Source of the DNA: CBDCFT01 sp965216365
GTDB taxonomy: Bacteria > Pseudomonadota > Gammaproteobacteria > Arenicellales > CBDCFT01
Direction: 5' to 3'
DNA: 64,000 nucleotides
Assembly (NCBI GenBank): GCA_965216365.1
Contig: CBDCFT010000015.1
Span: 248,001-312,000, forward strand
Below, in pieces: positions 36,599 through 46,184 of this stretch (its first letter is position 1; each line of letters opens with the position of its first letter). The notes under the pieces were generated by a model. That model was not told where the DNA came from. It was given only the letters and a program-made list of their open reading frames with translations, and made no database searches. Position numbers and translations under genes: made by a program.

Positions 36599-38026
36599 GT
36601 GTCACGGGACATTAACGTTGATATAGCCGTTATCGGCGCAGGCTCCGGTGGCTTGAGTGTTGCTGCAGGCGCGGTGCAAATGGGTGCATCGGTCTTGTTG
36701 GTGGAAAAGGGGAAAATGGGCGGCGACTGTCTCAATTACGGTTGCGTTCCATCCAAGGCATTGCTGGCGGCCGGCCACGCGGCGCATGAAGCACGCATCG
36801 GTGAACAATTCGGGGTGTATAACGACGAGCCGAAAATCGATTTCGCCAAAGTACATCAACACGTACACAACGTCATTGCGGCGATTGAACCGAATGATTC
36901 CGTCGAACGGTTTGAAGGTCTGGGGGTAAAAGTGATTCAGGCTGCGGCACGATTCGTATCGCCGCATGAGATTCAGGCCGGAGAATTTCGAATCAAGGCG
37001 AAACGATTCGTCGTCGCAACGGGTTCGAGCGCCACGGTGCCGCCCATCCCCGGCATAGAAGATGTCAGGGTTTTCACCAATGAAACCATTTTCGACTTAA
37101 CCGAACGGCCCGATCACCTCATTATTATCGGCGGCGGCCCCATCGGTATGGAAATGGCCCAGGCTCACCGGCGTCTTGGCAGCATTGTGACCGTCCTGGA
37201 AATGTTTGAAGTGTTAGCCAAAGATGACCGAGAAGCTGCCGATATTGTTCGGCAACAACTCATCACCGAAGGCGTTGATATTCGCGAAAAAATAAAAATA
37301 TCGAAAGTCGAATCCGCAGGTGACGGCGTCACTGTGACCATTTCTGAAAACGGAAATGTATCGCTGATTGCCGGAACTCATTTGCTCGTTGCGGCGGGAC
37401 GCAAGGCGAATGTCGACGATCTCGATTTAGCCGCTGCGAATGTCGAATATTCACCTAAAGGCATTGATGTCGATGCGCGATTACGCAGCACAAACAAGCG
37501 TGTGTATGCGGCTGGCGATGTAGCCGGCGGTTTTCAGTTTACCCATATCGCTGGTTATCATGCCGGCATCGTGATACGAAATATTTTGTTCAAGTTGCCG
37601 GCCAAAGTGAAATATCACGCTGTGCCCTGGGTGACATTCACCGATCCTGAACTCGCCCATGTTGGCCAGGATGAAACATCGGCGCGCGAAAAAGAAGGCG
37701 ACAGCGTCAAGGTTACGAAGTGGCCATATAATGAAAATGATCGCGCCCAGGCGGAGCAGGCGACCCAGGGTTTTGTAAAAGTAATCACCGGCAGACGCGG
37801 GCGTATTCGCGGTGCGACCATCGTTGGAAAGAACGCCGGAGAACTCATCCAACCCTGGGTACTGGCAATCGATCGCGGTCTCAAGATCGGCGCGATGGCA
37901 GGCATTATCGCGCCTTACCCCACTTTGGGCGAAGTTAACAAGCGCGTGGCGGGCAGCTACTATACGGATTCATTATTTAGCGAACGCACACGCAGGATCG
38001 TGCGTTTTTTAATGAAATTCAGTTAA
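36599..38026 (+). CDS. FAD/NAD(P)-dependent disulfide-reductase-like oxidoreductase (dihydrolipoamide dehydrogenase/mercuric reductase family)
   Basis: 475 aa, GTG start. The FAD-binding motif is VIGAGSGGLSVAAGA, with the redox-active Cys44/Cys49 in GGDCLNYGCVPSK, the NAD(P) motif IIGGGPIGMEMA, and AAGDVAGGFQFTH. At the C-terminus the usual catalytic His-Pro (HAHPTLSE) reads APYPTLGEVNK, so the interface His is replaced by Tyr and lipoamide reduction seems unlikely. The next gene, 14 bp downstream, encodes a TVP38 membrane protein, a partnership seen in other genomes. It may reduce a metal, a thiol or a membrane quinone. Confidence 0.88.
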   Translation: MSRDINVDIAVIGAGSGGLSVAAGAVQMGASVLLVEKGKMGGDCLNYGCVPSKALLAAGHAAHEARIGEQFGVYNDEPKIDFAKVHQHVHNVIAAIEPNDSVERFEGLGVKVIQAAARFVSPHEIQAGEFRIKAKRFVVATGSSATVPPIPGIEDVRVFTNETIFDLTERPDHLIIIGGGPIGMEMAQAHRRLGSIVTVLEMFEVLAKDDREAADIVRQQLITEGVDIREKIKISKVESAGDGVTVTISENGNVSLIAGTHLLVAAGRKANVDDLDLAAANVEYSPKGIDVDARLRSTNKRVYAAGDVAGGFQFTHIAGYHAGIVIRNILFKLPAKVKYHAVPWVTFTDPELAHVGQDETSAREKEGDSVKVTKWPYNENDRAQAEQATQGFVKVITGRRGRIRGATIVGKNAGELIQPWVLAIDRGLKIGAMAGIIAPYPTLGEVNKRVAGSYYTDSLFSERTRRIVRFLMKFS

Positions 38027-38040
38027 CGCGCCTATCGTTC

Positions 38041-38772
38041 ATGGCTGACGACACTTCCGCGCAAACACCAAAAATAAACAGCGTGAAACGTTTTTTACCA
38101 CTCGTTCTATTGGGTGTCGTTGCGGCCATTGTTTTCTATTTTGATTTGCATACTTATCTGACTTATGAGGCGTTGCGTGAGCATCGCGAAACACTAACGA
38201 CATTTGTCGCACAACGCTTTGTTGTGGCCGCGATCATTTTTGTATTCATTTATTCAATCTCTACCGCTTTGTCCTTACCTGGGGGTGCGATACTCAGTAT
38301 CACTGGCGGCTTTTTATTCGGCGGCATTACCGGTGGATTGCTGGTCGTGGTCGGCGCCACCATTGGTGCGACATTAGTATTTCTCGCCGCCAAAAGCGTA
38401 CTCGGCGATTCTTTGCGCAAACGAGCAGGACCCTGGCTTAAAAAAATGGAAGACGGCTTTAAAGAGAATGCGTTTAACTATCTGCTAGTGTTGCGTCTGA
38501 TACCCATTTTTCCATTCTTCGTCGTTAATCTTGTGCCCGCATTTCTCGGCGTACCACTCGGCGTTTATATTATCGGTACCTTCATCGGTATCATTCCGGC
38601 GACATTCGTTTTCACCTTTGCCGGCGCGGGTATCGGCGCGGTTTTGGATTCAGGCGAAGGATTCTCGGTGAGCGCTATCCTGACGCCGCAAATCATTGTC
38701 GCGTTAATCGGGCTTGCAGTGCTGGCGGTGTTGCCTGTCATTTATAAGAAAATTAAATCCCGAAGCTCCTGA
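38041..38772 (+). CDS. TVP38/TMEM64 family (DedA-superfamily) membrane protein
   Basis: 243 aa with about six membrane segments. The signature is LPGGAILSITGGFLFGGI, with downstream LRLIPIFPFFVVNLVPAF and GTFIGIIPATFVF. Family members are membrane proteins linked to lipid handling or transport. It is co-oriented and almost contiguous with the flavin oxidoreductase gene. Confidence 0.9.
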   Translation: MADDTSAQTPKINSVKRFLPLVLLGVVAAIVFYFDLHTYLTYEALREHRETLTTFVAQRFVVAAIIFVFIYSISTALSLPGGAILSITGGFLFGGITGGLLVVVGATIGATLVFLAAKSVLGDSLRKRAGPWLKKMEDGFKENAFNYLLVLRLIPIFPFFVVNLVPAFLGVPLGVYIIGTFIGIIPATFVFTFAGAGIGAVLDSGEGFSVSAILTPQIIVALIGLAVLAVLPVIYKKIKSRSS

Positions 38773-38829
38773 GTCGTAGCAGGTTGCGGGATTACTTCTT
38801 CATTAAAATATTCGAATTTTACCGGGCGC

Positions 38830-38853
38830 CTGCTAACGAACATCGGTTAGCAG
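38830..38853 (+). terminator. Terminator-like hairpin after the TVP38 gene
   Basis: Perfect 8-bp arms ctgctaac / gttagcag around an 8-base loop, followed by attgtttattgttg. The T-rich but broken tail makes this a weaker terminator. It lies between the TVP38 stop and the UvrA-like gene. Confidence 0.5.
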
Positions 38854-38902
38854 ATTGTTTATTGTTGATCTTTATTGAAATGAATTATCGATTTGATTTC
38901 TC

Positions 38903-40819
38903 GTGAGGACTAAACACAAAACCAGTTTTATTCGCATAGAGGGCGCACTTCAGAACAACCTCAAAAATCTCGCTTTGGACTTGCCTTTAAACGAGTTGAT
39001 TGTAGTGACGGGTGTCAGTGGTTCGGGCAAGTCTTCACTCGCATTCGATACCATCTACTCTGAAGGCCAACGGCGCTATGTCGAGACCTTTTCTCCTTAT
39101 GCCCGGCAGTTTCTCGACCGCATGGATAAACCTCAGGTTGACAAGGTTGAAGGCATCCCACCGGCCATCGCGATAGATCAAATCAATCCGGTACGCACGT
39201 CGCGTTCTACCGTCGGCACCATGACGGAGCTGAACGATCATATAAAACTGTTGTTTGCGCGGGCTGCGAAACTTTATTGCCGGGGTTGTGGTAACCCCGT
39301 GCACAAAGACTCGGCGCTGAGCATTTTTAACCAACTGTTAAACAAAAAAGAAACCAACGAATTCACGCCGGCACTCGTCACATTCGATGTAACCATCCCG
39401 AAAAAACTCTCCCAGGACGACGTTGAGCAATTTTTATCGCAACAGGGTTATGCGCGAATCCATAGACGCGACGGCGAAACGCTCATCGTTATTCAGGACA
39501 GGGTAAATCTTGCCTCTGAGAATCGCGCACGCATTATCGAAGCTCTGGAAACCGCGTTAAGTAAAGGGCGTGGGAAGGTCGCGGTTCGTTTGCTGGACGA
39601 TAAGCGGCAAGAGAAAAAAGTCAGGTATTTTTCGTCAACACTGCACTGTGCTGCTTGCGATCTGGATTATCAGGAAACCATTCCTAACACGTTTTCGTTT
39701 AACTCGCCCGTCGGCGCCTGCGAAGCGTGCCGGGGATTCGGTCGCACCATGGGTATCGACTACGGCCTGGTCATTCCGGACGAAAGCAAAACACTGACCG
39801 ATGGCGCGATAAAGCCGTGGCAAACGGACAGCTTCAAGGAGTGCCAACGCGAATTGATGCACTATGCCGCCAAGGCACGAATACCGGTAAATAAACACTG
39901 GAGCAAGCTCAATGACAGGCAACGCCGTTGGATCATCGAAGGCGATCCGAAATGGAAATCCTGGAAGGATAAAAAGTGGTACGGCGCACGCCGTTTTTTC
40001 GCGTGGCTGGAAAGTAAAAGTTACAAAATGCACATACGTGTTTTGCTATCGAAATATCGTTCCTACGACGTATGTGCCGAGTGTGATGGAGCACGTTTGA
40101 AACCGGACTCGTTGTTGTGGCGATTAGGCACGAAAGCATGCGCTAAACGCGTGCTGCCGGTAACACAACGATTCGTGCCGCATTGGACAACACTGACTGA
40201 TACACAGTTTCAAATGCAACCGGGTCTGTGTATTCACGACGTCCTACGATTACCTATTGACGCCGCGAAAAAATTTTTCGATGTCATAACACTACCGGCG
40301 CCCCTGGACGAAGCCACGGAGTTACTGCTCGACGATGTGCGCACGCGATTAAGTTTTTTAGTGGAAGTCGGTCTTGGCTATCTGACGCTGGACAGGCAAT
40401 CACGCACGCTGAGTGGCGGGGAGGTGCAGCGTATCAATCTCACTACCGCGCTGGGCACGTCGCTGGTTAACACTTTGTTTGTCCTGGATGAACCCAGTAT
40501 TGGTTTGCATGCCCGGGATATGCAACGTGTTATCGCCGTGCTAAAACGGTTGCGCGACGCGGGCAACAGTCTCATCGTTGTTGAGCATGACAGCGAGGTG
40601 ATGCTGGCCGCGGACCGGATTATCGATATGGGGCCAGGCCCCGGAGCAAGCGGTGGCACAGTGGTGTTCTACGGCTCGCCAACAAAGCTGCTGAACGGCA
40701 AGCGTACGTTGACTGGCGATTATTTATCCGGGCGGCAGTCTGTCAACGCAAAACAACGCCAACGCTCCGGGAAAGCAAAACATTTATCAGGATTACCGGT
40801 GCCGCAGAAAACAATTTAA
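38903..40819 (+). CDS. uvrA: Tandem (double-length) UvrA-like protein, first part; frame lost near 40750
   Basis: 638 aa, GTG start. It is the N-terminal part of a UvrA-type ABC ATPase: Walker A GVSGSGKSSLAFDTIYSEG, YARQFLDRM, zinc-finger cysteines (CRGCG, CAACDLDYQ, CEACRGFG), signature TLSGGEVQRINL and Walker B LFVLDEPSIGLH. UvrA recognises bulky DNA lesions for excision repair. Similarity to UvrA runs to about LTGDYLSGR, then the frame drifts to an unrelated tail ending at 40819. The true continuation is in the next frame (see the site at 40740-40760). The intact gene would make a protein of about 1,870 aa with two UvrA units. Confidence 0.85.
   Translation: MRTKHKTSFIRIEGALQNNLKNLALDLPLNELIVVTGVSGSGKSSLAFDTIYSEGQRRYVETFSPYARQFLDRMDKPQVDKVEGIPPAIAIDQINPVRTSRSTVGTMTELNDHIKLLFARAAKLYCRGCGNPVHKDSALSIFNQLLNKKETNEFTPALVTFDVTIPKKLSQDDVEQFLSQQGYARIHRRDGETLIVIQDRVNLASENRARIIEALETALSKGRGKVAVRLLDDKRQEKKVRYFSSTLHCAACDLDYQETIPNTFSFNSPVGACEACRGFGRTMGIDYGLVIPDESKTLTDGAIKPWQTDSFKECQRELMHYAAKARIPVNKHWSKLNDRQRRWIIEGDPKWKSWKDKKWYGARRFFAWLESKSYKMHIRVLLSKYRSYDVCAECDGARLKPDSLLWRLGTKACAKRVLPVTQRFVPHWTTLTDTQFQMQPGLCIHDVLRLPIDAAKKFFDVITLPAPLDEATELLLDDVRTRLSFLVEVGLGYLTLDRQSRTLSGGEVQRINLTTALGTSLVNTLFVLDEPSIGLHARDMQRVIAVLKRLRDAGNSLIVVEHDSEVMLAADRIIDMGPGPGASGGTVVFYGSPTKLLNGKRTLTGDYLSGRQSVNAKQRQRSGKAKHLSGLPVPQKTI
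40740..40760 (+). other. Probable frameshift site inside the tandem UvrA-like gene
   Basis: Up to LTGDYLSGRQ the UvrA-like sequence is in the frame of 38903. From RESKTFIRITGAAENN (about 40770) it is in the frame of 40843. Adding one A to the A4 run at 40750-40753 rejoins the two frames without a stop. No canonical -1 slippery heptamer (X-XXY-YYZ) is present, so a single-base deletion or sequencing error is more likely than programmed frameshifting. Confidence 0.7.
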
Positions 40820-40842
40820 AAAACATTAACATTGATATTCCA

Positions 40843-43800
40843 TTGCGCCGGTTTGTTTGTGTCAGCGGTGTGAGTGGCTCAGGAAAATCGACTCTGGTCG
40901 AAGACATTCTGTACAAAGCGTTGTGTAAGGCGAAAGGCAAACCGGTCGAATCGCCGGGTTTGCATCAATCAATCGAAGGTGTGGAGTTGATTGACGACAT
41001 CGTGTTTGTCGACCAATCCCCTATTGGAAAAACTACCCGCTCTAATCCTCTAACTTATGTTGGCGGTTTGGACAGTGTACGCAAATTATTCGCGACCCAT
41101 CCAACGGCGATTGAACGCGGCTACAAACCCGGCACATTCAGTTTTAACTCTGGCAATGGGCGTTGCGCACGATGCGGTGGTAACGGTTTCGAGCACATTG
41201 AAATGCAGTTTTTAAGCGATGTGTATCTGCGCTGTCCGGATTGCGATGGTAGGCGTTTTCGCGATGAAGTTTTAGAAATAAAAGTACAACCAGACAACAC
41301 ATCGCAATGCACAATGTCGATGGCAAAGTCCATTGCCGATGTATTGGATATGACGGTGACCGAGGCCATTGTTTATTTTGCATCGCACCCGGACATTCTC
41401 GCGTCGCTTGAGCCATTGCATGCCGTGGGACTCGGCTATGTCGCATTGGGGCAACCGGTTCCGACTTTGAGCGGTGGCGAAGCCCAGCGCCTTAAGCTGG
41501 CGGGACATTTGTCGGCGTCCAACAAAAAACGCGGGCAATCGACTAACACACTTTTTTTGTTCGATGAGCCGACTACCGGGCTGCATTTTCATGATGTCGC
41601 GGTGTTGTTGGAAGCATTTAGCCGGTTATTGGAGCAGGGGCATTCGATTATTGTTATAGAACATAATCTGGACGTGATCCAGGCTGCCGATTGGGTGATC
41701 GATCTCGGCCCGGAAGGCGGGCATGGCGGCGGTAAAGTGATTGCCCAGGGTACGCCGCCGCAAGTCGCCCGGCGAAAATCCAGTCACACCGGCAAAGCAC
41801 TGGCGCAATACTTTATACATCAGAAAAAATCCACTAAAATACAAGTGCGTAGCGCACCAATAACTAAGGTAGGTGAAAAGAAATTAAAAAACGAAGTCAC
41901 CATACACAATGCGCGCGAGCACAATTTAAAGAATATCGATGTCAACATTCCACGCGACAAATTTACCGTGATTACCGGTATCAGCGGCAGCGGCAAGAGT
42001 ACGGTGGCGTTTGATCTCCTGTTTGCCGAGGGTCAACGGCGTTATCTGGAATCGTTAAACGCTTACGCACGCCAGTTTGTACAACCGGCGCCGCGTCCTG
42101 ACGTCGACGCTATCTACGGCATTCCCCCCACCGTGGCTATTGAACAACGCAGCAGTCGCGGTGGACGCAAGAGCACCGTCGCAACCATGACGGATATTTA
42201 TCATTTTTTGCGTCTGCTTTACGTCAAACTGGGTACGCAATACTGCCCTGACTGCGACGTTGCTATCGAACCGCAAACCCGTGCATCTATTTTCGCAAAC
42301 CTGTTCCGGGGCTATCGTGGGCAAACCATTCAGTTATTGGCGCCGCTTATAGTAGCGCGCAAAGGTTATTACACGGATCTCGCCAAGTGGGCGGCGGGAA
42401 AAGGTTATACCCATCTACGTGTCGATGGAGAACTGCTACCGACAAACAACTGGCCGCGACTTGATCGATTCAAGGAGCACGATATCGATATTCCAGTTGG
42501 CGAAATCAAAATCAATGCGAAAGGGGAGCGTGAACTGGATTCGTTATTACAACGTGCGCTGGATCTGGGTAAGGGTGTCATTAAAGTTATCGGCTCAAAA
42601 CCAGCGAAGAAAAATGAAGTCGTTTTTTCCATCAACCGCGCCTGTCCATCCTGCGAAAAAAGTTTTAAGGAGCTGGACCCCAGGTTATTTTCTTATAATT
42701 CAAAACACGGTTGGTGCGAGTCATGTTACGGCACGGGTATTAGGCTGCCAGAGTTTGACGAAGACCAAACCGGTGAGGAGCGTTGGTGGAATGACGGTTG
42801 GAAAGATGAGATATCCGTCTGCGAGTCGTGCAACGGACAACGGCTCAATCCGGAAGCATTAGCAGTTCGATTCCGGAAAAAGTCTATCGCTGAATTGGCA
42901 GCACTGCCGGTAGCATCATCGGAAAAATTTGTTCGCCAGCTTAAACTTAAAAAACGCGAACTCGAAATTGGCCGGGATATCCTTACCGAGCTTGCATCGA
43001 GGCTTTCATTTCTTAACCAGGTCGGATTGTCTTATCTTTCCCTTGACCGTTCGGCGCCTTCTCTAAGCGGTGGCGAAGCACAACGGCTGAGACTCGCGTC
43101 CCAACTCGGTTCCAATCTGCGCGGGGTTTGTTACATTCTGGATGAACCCACCATCGGTCTGCATACACGCGATAATTTGCGCTTGCTGGATACGTTGCAG
43201 TCCTTGCGCAAGAAGGGCAACACGGTGGTGGTCGTAGAGCATGACGAGGATACCATGTGTCAGGCGGATCATATTATTGACCTCGGACCCGGCGCGGGTG
43301 TGCAAGGTGGTCAGGTTGTCGCTTCGGGAACCGTCGCGTCGTTGAAGAGAAATAAAAATTCCATTACAGGCCGGTTTCTCGCTAACCCTTTGAAGCATCC
43401 GCTACCCGATCGACCTGTCTCAGAACTAGCTAATACTGCCGATGCACAGACCATCGTTGTTCGAGACGCGCAGTTGCATAATCTTAAAAAAATAAACGCG
43501 CGATTTCCATTGGGTAAAATGATTTGCGTGAGCGGTGTCAGTGGCAGCGGCAAAAGCACACTGGTGCGCGATGTGCTTTTTCAGAACATAAAGTCGTTGC
43601 TTGGCAAAAAAACAAAACACCGATTTTCCGGCTGCCATGCAATTGAAGGTTTCGAGCACATTCATCGGGTGTTGGAAGTCGATCAAACGCCCATCGGAAA
43701 AACGCCGCGCTCCTGCCCCGCGACCTATGTCGGAATATGGGATCAAATCAGACGACTGTTCGCCGCCACAGCGGAAGCACGATTGCGAGGCTACAGCGCC

Positions 43801-44490
43801 AGCCGCTTTTCGTTTAACGTGCACGGTGGCCGTTGTGATGCTTGTGATGGTCAGGGCTTGAAAAAAATCGAAATGAGTTTTCTGCCGGATGTACGTGTCA
43901 CTTGCGAAGTGTGTTCCGGTGCGCGATTTAACATTGAGACGCTGTCAATTCTGTACAAGGATAAAAGCGTTGCCGACGTACTCAATATGAGTGTTGATGA
44001 CGCCACATCGTTTTTTGCGGCGCAATCCGGCATCCATCACGCACTGCGTTTGTTGCGCGATGTCGGTCTCGGTTATTTGACACTAGGACAGCAAAGTCCG
44101 ACACTAAGCGGTGGCGAGGCGCAGCGCATTAAACTGGTGACCGAACTCGCAAAAACCAAAATAGACGCGGTATCAAAGGACAGAAACCGGCGCATGCGAA
44201 AAGTGAATCACACTGTATACGTGCTGGATGAACCGACCATCGGCTTGCACATGGCGGATGTGGAAAAACTGATACGCGTGTTGCATCGCCTGGTAGCAGC
44301 CGGTAACACGGTTATCGTTATTGAGCATAATCTCGATGTCATCGCCGAAGCCGACTGGATTATTGATTTAGGACCCGAAGCCGGTGATGCGGGTGGGAAA
44401 ATCGTTGTCCAGGGTCTTCCAACAAAAATAGTGAAAACGAAAGCTTCTTCTCATACGGCGAAGTATTTACATCGATCTCTACATGAATGA
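40843..44490 (+). CDS. uvrA: Tandem (double-length) UvrA-like protein, second part
   Basis: 1,215 aa as written; UvrA-like sequence in this frame already starts near 40770 with TFIRITGAAENNLKNINIDI. It has three more ABC modules: GVSGSGKSTLVEDI, GISGSGKSTVAFDLLFAEG and GVSGSGKSTLVRDV. Their signatures are TLSGGEAQRLKL, SLSGGEAQRLRL and TLSGGEAQRIKL, and their Walker B motifs LFLFDEPTTGLH, CYILDEPTIGLH and VYVLDEPTIGLH. Zinc-binding CxxC pairs recur (CARCGG, CPDCDG, CPSCEKSF, CDACDG, CEVCSG). With the first part this is two UvrA units in one chain. Stand-alone UvrA is about 940 aa. A TTG start here would delete the first ATPase strands, so this half is unlikely to work alone. Confidence 0.85.
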   Translation: MRRFVCVSGVSGSGKSTLVEDILYKALCKAKGKPVESPGLHQSIEGVELIDDIVFVDQSPIGKTTRSNPLTYVGGLDSVRKLFATHPTAIERGYKPGTFSFNSGNGRCARCGGNGFEHIEMQFLSDVYLRCPDCDGRRFRDEVLEIKVQPDNTSQCTMSMAKSIADVLDMTVTEAIVYFASHPDILASLEPLHAVGLGYVALGQPVPTLSGGEAQRLKLAGHLSASNKKRGQSTNTLFLFDEPTTGLHFHDVAVLLEAFSRLLEQGHSIIVIEHNLDVIQAADWVIDLGPEGGHGGGKVIAQGTPPQVARRKSSHTGKALAQYFIHQKKSTKIQVRSAPITKVGEKKLKNEVTIHNAREHNLKNIDVNIPRDKFTVITGISGSGKSTVAFDLLFAEGQRRYLESLNAYARQFVQPAPRPDVDAIYGIPPTVAIEQRSSRGGRKSTVATMTDIYHFLRLLYVKLGTQYCPDCDVAIEPQTRASIFANLFRGYRGQTIQLLAPLIVARKGYYTDLAKWAAGKGYTHLRVDGELLPTNNWPRLDRFKEHDIDIPVGEIKINAKGERELDSLLQRALDLGKGVIKVIGSKPAKKNEVVFSINRACPSCEKSFKELDPRLFSYNSKHGWCESCYGTGIRLPEFDEDQTGEERWWNDGWKDEISVCESCNGQRLNPEALAVRFRKKSIAELAALPVASSEKFVRQLKLKKRELEIGRDILTELASRLSFLNQVGLSYLSLDRSAPSLSGGEAQRLRLASQLGSNLRGVCYILDEPTIGLHTRDNLRLLDTLQSLRKKGNTVVVVEHDEDTMCQADHIIDLGPGAGVQGGQVVASGTVASLKRNKNSITGRFLANPLKHPLPDRPVSELANTADAQTIVVRDAQLHNLKKINARFPLGKMICVSGVSGSGKSTLVRDVLFQNIKSLLGKKTKHRFSGCHAIEGFEHIHRVLEVDQTPIGKTPRSCPATYVGIWDQIRRLFAATAEARLRGYSASRFSFNVHGGRCDACDGQGLKKIEMSFLPDVRVTCEVCSGARFNIETLSILYKDKSVADVLNMSVDDATSFFAAQSGIHHALRLLRDVGLGYLTLGQQSPTLSGGEAQRIKLVTELAKTKIDAVSKDRNRRMRKVNHTVYVLDEPTIGLHMADVEKLIRVLHRLVAAGNTVIVIEHNLDVIAEADWIIDLGPEAGDAGGKIVVQGLPTKIVKTKASSHTAKYLHRSLHE

Positions 44491-44554
44491 TACAGTTCAC
44501 GAATTCGCCGTACCCTACAAGTAATTTTTAAATATTAGCGGCACCTATCAAGTT

Positions 44555-45067
44555 TTAGGCCGTAAATTCCAACGCAAGATGCGGAACGCATTCCGCATTT
44601 GGCAAACGTTCGAATAATGTCGGCGACACTTTCACTTTGCAATCCCTGCTGCCACCACCGAGTATGATGTATTCGCATTGCATCACTCGCTTGTCAACCC
44701 AGACCGGTAAATCGTCCGGCAACGCAAGCGGCGTGACGCCACCGATTTCCATACCGGTCAAGGTTTTAGTTTCTTCCGCAGAAGCGAACGATACCCGGCG
44801 CGATTCAATTTTCTTGCGCACTGTTTTGTTCACATCAAGCCGGGTGTGGGCGAGCACGACACAGACCACATAGCGTTCACCGCCGGATTTCGCTTTGACC
44901 AAAATAGTGTTGGCCGAAATTTCAGGTGCGTAACCGTAATACTCGCAAAACTGCGCTGTGTCTGCCAGTTCAGGATCGCAGGGAAACATTTCATACTCCA
45001 CACCTGACGCGTCGAGCGCAACCTTGACCCGGCTGGATAATTCGTTCAAGACGAGGCTTTCACCCAT
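44555..45067 (-). CDS. YbaK/EbsC-family aminoacyl-tRNA editing-like protein
   Basis: 170 aa from ATG 45067 of the YbaK/ProX superfamily (PF04073), which hydrolyses misacylated tRNAs in trans. Family features are a conserved Lys in ANTILVKAKSGG, KIESRRVSFAS, MEIGGVTPLALP and the late YIILGGGSRDCKVKVSP. Specificity (Cys-, Ala- or Ser-tRNA) cannot be read here. It lies 8 bp after the oxidoreductase gene on the same strand, so the two are probably co-transcribed. Confidence 0.85.
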   Translation of the reverse strand: MGESLVLNELSSRVKVALDASGVEYEMFPCDPELADTAQFCEYYGYAPEISANTILVKAKSGGERYVVCVVLAHTRLDVNKTVRKKIESRRVSFASAEETKTLTGMEIGGVTPLALPDDLPVWVDKRVMQCEYIILGGGSRDCKVKVSPTLFERLPNAECVPHLALEFTA

Positions 45068-45075
45068 GAACTTGG

Positions 45076-46062
45076 TTAATCGATTTCGACAACCACACAA
45101 CCAGGTACGCCACCGGTTTCGATGGCCTGGTGCGCCGCGGCGATGTCGTTCAAGGCAACCGTTTTCGCAACACGATGCTGAAATAATTCTTCATGTAACA
45201 CGATCGTAATGTCATCAATGGCCCGCCGTTTAGCCGTTTCGGGCATGTTGTAAACCAGTACCGTGCGCAAGGTTATATTCTTAAACATCATCGGATAAAA
45301 CGGGATATTCGGTTCTGGCGCCTGACTCGATGAATAAGTTGCGATCACGCTGTTTTCTTTGAGTACACTGATCGAGGTATCCAGATTTTTTCCGAACTCG
45401 ACATCGACGATACGATCGACTCCGGTTCCGTTGGTTAAATCATTTACCGCTTCGGCGATATTGTCTGCGCGATAATTGAATACATAATCGGCGCCGGCAT
45501 TTTTCGCCAAAGCAATACGATCATCCCCGCCGGCTGTACTGATAACGGTCGCGCCCGCCCATTTTGCCCATTGAATGGCATAATGACCAACACGGCCCGA
45601 ACCGCCGGTGACGAGAATTGTTTGTCTTTCTACAGGTCCATCGGCGAATACGCTGCGGTGCGCGGTCATGGCGGGGATACCCATGCAGGCGCCGATTTCA
45701 AATGATGTGTTCTCCGGTAAACGCGCCACGCGACTAACCGGTAGAACGACATATTCGGCTGCCGTACCAAAGCGACGTTGATATTGCGCCTGATAAACCC
45801 AAACCCGTTCGCCAATTCGTGACTCCGGAATATTCGGGCCGACCGCATCAATTACGCCTGCGCCATCACTGTGTGGTATAACATCGCCCGGCTCGGGTGC
45901 GGCGGGTTGCGCCCCCGCGCGCTTTTTCACATCCGAAGGGTTGACACCGGATGTCTTTAACTTGACCCGTACTTCACCGAGGGAAGGCTGCAGCGTTTCC
46001 ATCTCGCCTACTTGCAGTACGTCTTGTGCCGGGCCGGCCTGGCTGTACCATGCTGCTTTCAT
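45076..46062 (-). CDS. NADPH:quinone reductase-like MDR protein
   Basis: 328 aa from ATG 46062 (MKAAWYSQAGPAQDVL). It is a zinc-free medium-chain reductase: TSGVNPSDVKKRAG near residue 50 and the cofactor-binding VTGGSGRVGHYAIQWAKW in the second half. It resembles zeta-crystallin-type quinone reductases, which reduce quinones or enones with NADPH in the cytosol. The substrate is unknown. Confidence 0.87.
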   Translation of the reverse strand: MKAAWYSQAGPAQDVLQVGEMETLQPSLGEVRVKLKTSGVNPSDVKKRAGAQPAAPEPGDVIPHSDGAGVIDAVGPNIPESRIGERVWVYQAQYQRRFGTAAEYVVLPVSRVARLPENTSFEIGACMGIPAMTAHRSVFADGPVERQTILVTGGSGRVGHYAIQWAKWAGATVISTAGGDDRIALAKNAGADYVFNYRADNIAEAVNDLTNGTGVDRIVDVEFGKNLDTSISVLKENSVIATYSSSQAPEPNIPFYPMMFKNITLRTVLVYNMPETAKRRAIDDITIVLHEELFQHRVAKTVALNDIAAAHQAIETGGVPGCVVVEID

Positions 46063-46184
46063 TCTTTGTCTTATCCTGTTTTTCGGGAAACTCACTTATA
46101 CCCGCTGGCGCGCGATTAGGGCAACTTTTTACGGATTTCGGTTAGGAAGGTTCGGAACGCCGTCCTCGAACTCCTGATGCCTTC

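Noticed and set aside
40740..40760. Programmed -1 ribosomal frameshift in the UvrA-like gene
   Set aside because: No X-XXY-YYZ slippery heptamer or downstream pseudoknot is visible; a single-base loss explains the data better.
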